The translations under genes and the position numbers were made by a program. Under the pieces are notes generated by a model, which ran no database searches, was not told where the DNA came from, and saw only the letters and a program-made list of their open reading frames with translations. A stretch of DNA of 64,000 nt from Pempheris klunzingeri (taxonomy: Eukaryota; Chordata; Actinopteri; Acropomatiformes; Pempheridae), in assembly GCF_042242105.1 (NCBI RefSeq), contig NC_092029.1:8991885-9055884 (forward strand), read 5' to 3'. The stretch's first letter is position 1. The number at the start of each line of letters is the position of its first letter. Below, piece by piece: positions 45,901-64,000 of this stretch.

Positions 45901-48500
45901 GGCTACAGCAGCAAAACGCCTCAGTGTAACCAACTGAGCAAAGGTACTGCATAGAGGTCACATACTGTGAGTTTAATAAATGATTAACAAACCTTCTATA
46001 ATGTAGCTGTGAGCAGATGAGAAGGAATTTAAAATGTTTATTAATGTGCTCATGTGAAGCATCCTGTTTGTAAGAATAACTGGTGAATTAACAGATAATA
46101 AATAAGTGACCATATAATGTCACACTGGTGTAATAATGTAAAATAATATAATCCTCACATACAAAGTGACCTTTAAATATGTGTTATATTTATTAACAAA
46201 GTGTGTTGTGCAAAATACTTAAAACAATGTATGTATTAACGACGTAATATGTGGCATATATATTCATTTATTGATCATTATCTATTTATGACAACTGAGC
46301 AAAGCCCATCCATCGATGAAGGTGAAAGGCTGCTACTGAAAGCCTTGGAGGAAATCTAGTAAGTGGACCTTGAGTTTAGAATTGTTTTATTTCAAAAATC
46401 AAGATTAAACCCTAAAGCTCAACATGCCCTCATGAGTTTTGGACATTATCTATTTAAACAACTTTAAAAGCCGCCTGTTGTGTATAAACAGTAAATTAAT
46501 GTGCTATAACACACTGTAATTGGATTTATTCTTGTGTTCATTTATCAATAAAGAAATGTATGTAACAACATATGTTTAACCAACTTTTATCTGCGTACTG
46601 CTGCATTATAGTGTGTTATAAACAATTTAGTGTGTCTATGCTGGTTAATAAATCCTAATAAGTGGTTTAAAGCAAAGCATCACCATGCTAGCATGACTCT
46701 TACCTAAAACTATAAATACACGTTGAGAGGGAGTTTCTCAGGATAATTGTATGATGAAGCGATGAGTCGATTGCCCCAGCAACCATCGGCCTGAGCAGGC
46801 ATCCGATGACCAGCACTCCCCAGAGCCACTGTTAGACTTCATTACATTATAGCTGTTAATTATAAATCTCCATCCAGCTGCACTCTGATGGCCTGAATGT
46901 GCCATAATGGGCCTTAGTTGGAAATGCCAGGCCATTGTCAGACTGTGCAGAATAGACTGCACCCACTTACCAGCTCTTAATGCTTTTGTTTCAAAGCCTT
47001 TCTGTCTCTTCTTATTGAGAAAGACGACACTCAGATGATATGAGCTTTTGCATTAAGGGGATCATCTTTATTGCCCAAGAATCCACCTGAGAATGAATTA
47101 GCACAGCACAGCTCATCCAGACAAAGCCTATTTGCATCTTTAAACATCTCTGTTGGCGTAAGACATGACGTATATACAGCAAAACGTACAGTACATACAT
47201 TTAAACCGGCATATTGCTGCCGTCATCTTGTCACAAAAATATGCACATTATAGTGTCACAGTACCTTGAGTAAAAGAAGGAGCAAGACTTGGGCTTTTAT
47301 TCACTGCACTGAGATTCCTTCAGAGTTTAATCCCTTCATTTAACGTGTGAGGAAAAAGACAAACTTCAGATATAACTAGTCTTCACACAAAACACACTAA
47401 CAGATTAACAGAGCGCCATCACCGGATTTCCCCAAACTTTATGGCTAAAAGGAAAAGTAGTGCACAAATTTCATCCTACACATAGACTTCTACCATAGAA
47501 AGGACAGCAAATGCCTCCCTAATCCAGATTATAGAGTACGGCAGCCGTTTTACATAGTTAAAGTTATATCTATGGGTCTACAACAACTCTACAACATTAT
47601 GATCCTCATACGTGCTCCAATTATAATCATGTCTGCTTGAATTTCAATTATATGGTATACATACAGTCGGTATCAGTGCTGAGCAGAGAAGCTAGTAAAA
47701 AATTATTTTACAATGATATTGTTTAAAAATCTTTAAAAAAATTATTAATCCACTGTAATTGCTTTAATCTATTCTTCATTAATGCCACATTAGTAAATAA
47801 AAAACAGCAAAAGAACAGAGCCACTTTTAAATAAATATCACTTTGCTCAGTTGTATCATGACATTAAGTACTCTTTCCCTGAAAAGTTCTTCTAAAATCA
47901 GGAGGCCGGTTATTGTTAAATGAAATTCTGTCCCTATTCACTATGGATGTAGTGAATAGATAAGATACTTTAGCAATACACAACACAGCAGGGATGCAGG
48001 TTTATGTGAATGTCTTACAGGCCACATTATATTATTGTGGACGTATGCTGGTATTATTCAATGGTGTGAGTCTTTACTCTTTGGCAAGACTTACCTCTTA
48101 GGACACGTTAACTTTTGCTATACAAAAAGGACAAACAAAATCAAATCATTAAAAGGCTCCCTAAATGCACTAGAATGCAGATTAACAGGCTTCAAAATGG
48201 ATGAAATAATCCACGAGGATCTTCAAGTATCAGGTGGTCTTTCGACAAAAGAAGCTCTATTTTGGCATGTAACTGTAAATATCTCTAGAAGGCGATTTCT
48301 TCTGCTTTTATGCTGCTTGTCCATCCATCTTCAACTTCTGACGCAGGTCCACACATTTAAATTAGTGTCACAGACAGCAAAAATCACAATGTCCGCATCG
48401 TCAAGACACTAAATGCAAATTAAACTGCTTCATTTAAAGTTTCAGTGTGAGTGGGAAGGGCGTTGATCTGAAACGTTCCAGCTGCTTGCCTAAAGAACAT
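42938..48500. other. Region between usherin-like fragment and esrrg
   Basis: About 5.5 kb in which the rest of a usherin gene would be expected by synteny. I looked on the minus strand for fibronectin type III or laminin-type frames (W..PP..NG, Y.V patterns) and saw none. The DNA is AT-rich. About 45700-46650 is rich in short TATAAACAATTAA-like strings that resemble a dispersed fish repeat. Part of the right end is presumably esrrg 3' UTR. Confidence 0.5.
45700..46650. repeat. Probable dispersed-repeat-derived sequence
   Basis: Starts with GGTGACACTTTAGTTTAAG then AGCATTTCTAAGCAGTATAT, and later GTGTTATAAACAATTTAGTG. It is AT-rich with recurrent TATAAACA and TTAATAAA strings. The pattern resembles a repeat I recall as common in fish genomic clones. 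The boundaries are approximate and the family is unverified. Confidence 0.35.
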
Positions 48501-48527
48501 ACTTCCCAGTAACTGCAGATTTGAAAC

Positions 48528-48533
48528 TTTATT
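48528..48533 (-). terminator. esrrg: esrrg proximal polyA signal candidate
   Basis: AATAAA on the minus strand 125 bases after the esrrg stop. ERR gamma genes usually have long 3' UTRs, so a more distal site (for example AATAAA on the minus strand at 47067-47072) is also possible. Confidence 0.35.
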
Positions 48534-48657
48534 GTCAAAGCTGAAATGCACAAATGAACAGTGTCAAACCACAACATTACCCGTCATCCTTCACTTCCTG
48601 CCATCCTAACCCCTGCGTCGGGGTCAAGATGAAGCTCATGGCTGTCTGCGCTTGGGG

Positions 48658-61801
<13,144 letters not shown>

Positions 61802-61814
61802 CCTGTTGAGATGT

Positions 61815-63183
61815 CTAGAGAAAAGGGAGGAGAGAGGGGAAAAAAAGAATGAAACATATTTTATATATATGATTGGATATGCACTTTATTGCAATACATA
61901 TTCATGATGGTGAGAGATTTGACTTTCAAGTTATCTTTATGTTATGAGTCTCCTTGGTATTGTTATTAATATTAATGACTGGTAATTGACCTTCAGGTCT
62001 GTGGGCTTTGATTAAGTTTTATTAAGTCAGGCATCATTTACACAGATAGTAATCATGTAATAAGCAGCTTGGCAAAATCATTACCGTAATTTATGGATTC
62101 ATATATGTATTTTCAAACCACATACAGAAGAGAGCTTGTGATATTTCTTTTCCCTAAAACCTTTTTTTTTTTCTCATCTGTCTCCCAACACCACGACCTC
62201 CACCTCTCCATCGCCACGTCCCTTCATTCATGCATCCATCCATCGCCAGCCGTTTGTGATATCCCACATATGCAAAGCTGCTGTCTATTACACTGCTTTG
62301 TTTTCAAAGAAGGAGATTGCTTAAGCAAACCTAGGGAAATAGGCAGTCCAGCAAACATCATCTGCATCATCGTCGCCAACGCAAACGCGGTCGGCTTTCT
62401 GTCCTGTATTTGTTTCTGCTACTTTACCTCTCTCTATTGTCTTTTTGTGTCTCTCATCACACTCGCTTTGTCAAACACTGCAGCCTACAACAACTGACAG
62501 CTTTTTTTTACTGTTAGGAAAATGTTGAGAGAAAACCTCTATTCAATGAGACAAGAATTTTGCAATGCAGTAACTAATTTTGGGGCATTTTGCATGGAAA
62601 GCATATCCAAAAATCACTAAAACCAACCAGACTATAAAGAATGGTTTCAATGGCAGCGTGCTTTCTGTTGATAATGGTAAATAGACATATCTTCTGTCTT
62701 GGTACTTTCTATGAATACCTCCATTATAACTGCTTGAAATAAATCTTCCTCTAGGCCTGCTCATTAAAGTGTGCATCACTACTTTATTATTGGATTGAAG
62801 ATGTGACCACAACAGACTCTCTGTCACCGCGCCGAGGAGAAAAAAGCCTCTGAGACCAGCTGAGGCGTACAGTAGGCTCACAGGCATGTGATCTGCGCCT
62901 ACACACACATCCTGAAAACACACGCACGCACATGGTGGCGTCCGGCGTTCATGTGTGGATGTAAAAATAAAAATCATAGACAGGCTATCACTTCTCTACA
63001 TACTCTTCAGCTTCATGTGATCAGGAACATGTTCAAGCACCCTGCACACACACTTACAGACACATTTTAAAGCAAGTGTCTTCATAAACACCCCAACACA
63101 TACTTTCATGCAACTGTTTGTCGCCAGGCCAACTTTAAAAAGCCCTGCGCTGTCTCCCTTTCTGTCGTGCACATCCACGTGCA

Positions 63184-63245
<62 letters not shown>

Positions 63246-64000
63246 AAGTTTCCTGCATCTCTCCCACTCTAATCTTGGCTTGGTGAGGCGGATGTCCAAG
63301 CCACTGTGTTTCCTGCCATGTAAATCAGTGTTTTGTCGGCCACAAGTCATTTGTTAGGCAAAAAGTCTGGCTGCGTTTAACCACCCTCAGAGTAAACCAT
63401 GGGCACGCGCTATTGATCCCTCTACAAACCCACAAAAATATTCACAACAGTACGAGACAGACTGAAAACAAGTTAAGATAACAAAAGAACCAACAGTAGA
63501 CGTCTCTATAAGACAACCAAGCAACTGTTTCTACATAATCGTTTCACATCTGCCTGCTTAAGTGGGGCTGGGGATGGAACTGCAGTACCTTTTTGGCTCA
63601 TTTCTTACTGCAAATTTAAACATTTGAGGCACTTTGGCTAAATGAAAAAAGTAGTTTTACAGAAAAACCTGTTAACATCCCTGTAGATAAAGGATCCAAA
63701 AGATATCTTTTAAGCAGAAGTGCTGAAGACAGGTAGCACCAGCAGTATTGAAACATTTCCAGCAGCTCTAGTCTTAAGCCCCTAAATTTTACCTTAATAA
63801 CCAATGAATGGGGTGCCATTTTAACTCCCCCCCCCTTCCCCCTTGCCATCTCTCACCTCTCCAATCCACTTTGAGGACCATAAAAACAGTTCAGTGAAAA
63901 GATTTCAGTTTCCTTTTAAAGTGACTCCCTGGTTTACTTATTGGCTATCCATCACAGGCGTCCATATTGCTGTGTCAAGTCTCTGACAGGTACAGAGTGA
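61815..64000 (-). other. esrrg: Upstream of first recognised esrrg coding exon
   Basis: A CTCTAG acceptor at 61815 and a second possible CAACAG just before the ATG indicate that the first recognised exon is spliced to an upstream exon. I did not find that exon in the remaining 2.2 kb, so the promoter is probably beyond the window. A 60-base CA tract lies at 63182-63241. Confidence 0.5.
63182..63241. repeat. (CA)n microsatellite
   Basis: About 30 uninterrupted CA units upstream of the first recognised esrrg coding exon. Confidence 0.95.

Noticed and set aside
42495..46962. Minus-strand frames at 42495-42746, 45319-45603 and 46738-46962 as possible usherin ectodomain exons
   Set aside because: None shows fibronectin type III or laminin patterns, and none has a splice phase linking it to the membrane exon.
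48035..48412. 125-codon plus-strand frame downstream of esrrg
   Set aside because: No homology recognised; lies in the likely esrrg 3' UTR on the opposite strand and has AT-rich non-coding composition.
62996..63350. Minus-strand frames with Val-Cys repeats
   Set aside because: Read-through of the CA tract at 63182-63241; not genes.

Overview
This is vertebrate nuclear DNA, almost certainly from a ray-finned (teleost) fish. Five protein-coding loci with compact multi-exon structures and GT-AG introns are recognisable. (CA/GT)n microsatellites are abundant, and several short dispersed repeats resemble families I recall from percomorph fish. There are no bacterial, phage or organellar features.

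Layout: (1) 1-8890, + strand: adcy3 (adenylate cyclase type 3), missing only its first few codons, 20 coding exons. (2) 10846-21829, +: wdr26, 14 coding exons, CpG-rich promoter, and a 3' UTR that probably runs to a polyA signal at 25111. (3) 26783-35713, +: fez2, 10 coding exons, CpG-rich promoter, 3' UTR probably to 38861. (4) 40167-41718, - strand: five intact coding exons for the transmembrane segment, cytoplasmic tail and C-terminal PDZ-binding motif of usherin (ush2a). The large laminin/fibronectin-type ectodomain that should precede them is not visible. (5) 48658-61801, -: an estrogen-related receptor gamma (esrrg) gene with seven coding exons. The rest is introns, intergenic DNA, microsatellites and short repeats.

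The genes do not form an operon-like unit. adcy3 makes cAMP, wdr26 is a scaffold of the CTLH/GID ubiquitin ligase, fez2 is a kinesin-adaptor-type protein and esrrg is an orphan nuclear receptor. The esrrg then ush2a order on one strand matches the human 1q41 order, so the right half is a conserved syntenic block. The most interesting observation is that only the 3' end of ush2a lies between esrrg and fez2, with intact frame and splice sites. It may be a partially lost duplicate kept as a short membrane-tail protein, the end of a gene broken by rearrangement, or an assembly artefact. All exon junctions given were read by eye from the sequence and checked for phase continuity. Comparisons with human proteins are from memory, and no alignment was run.
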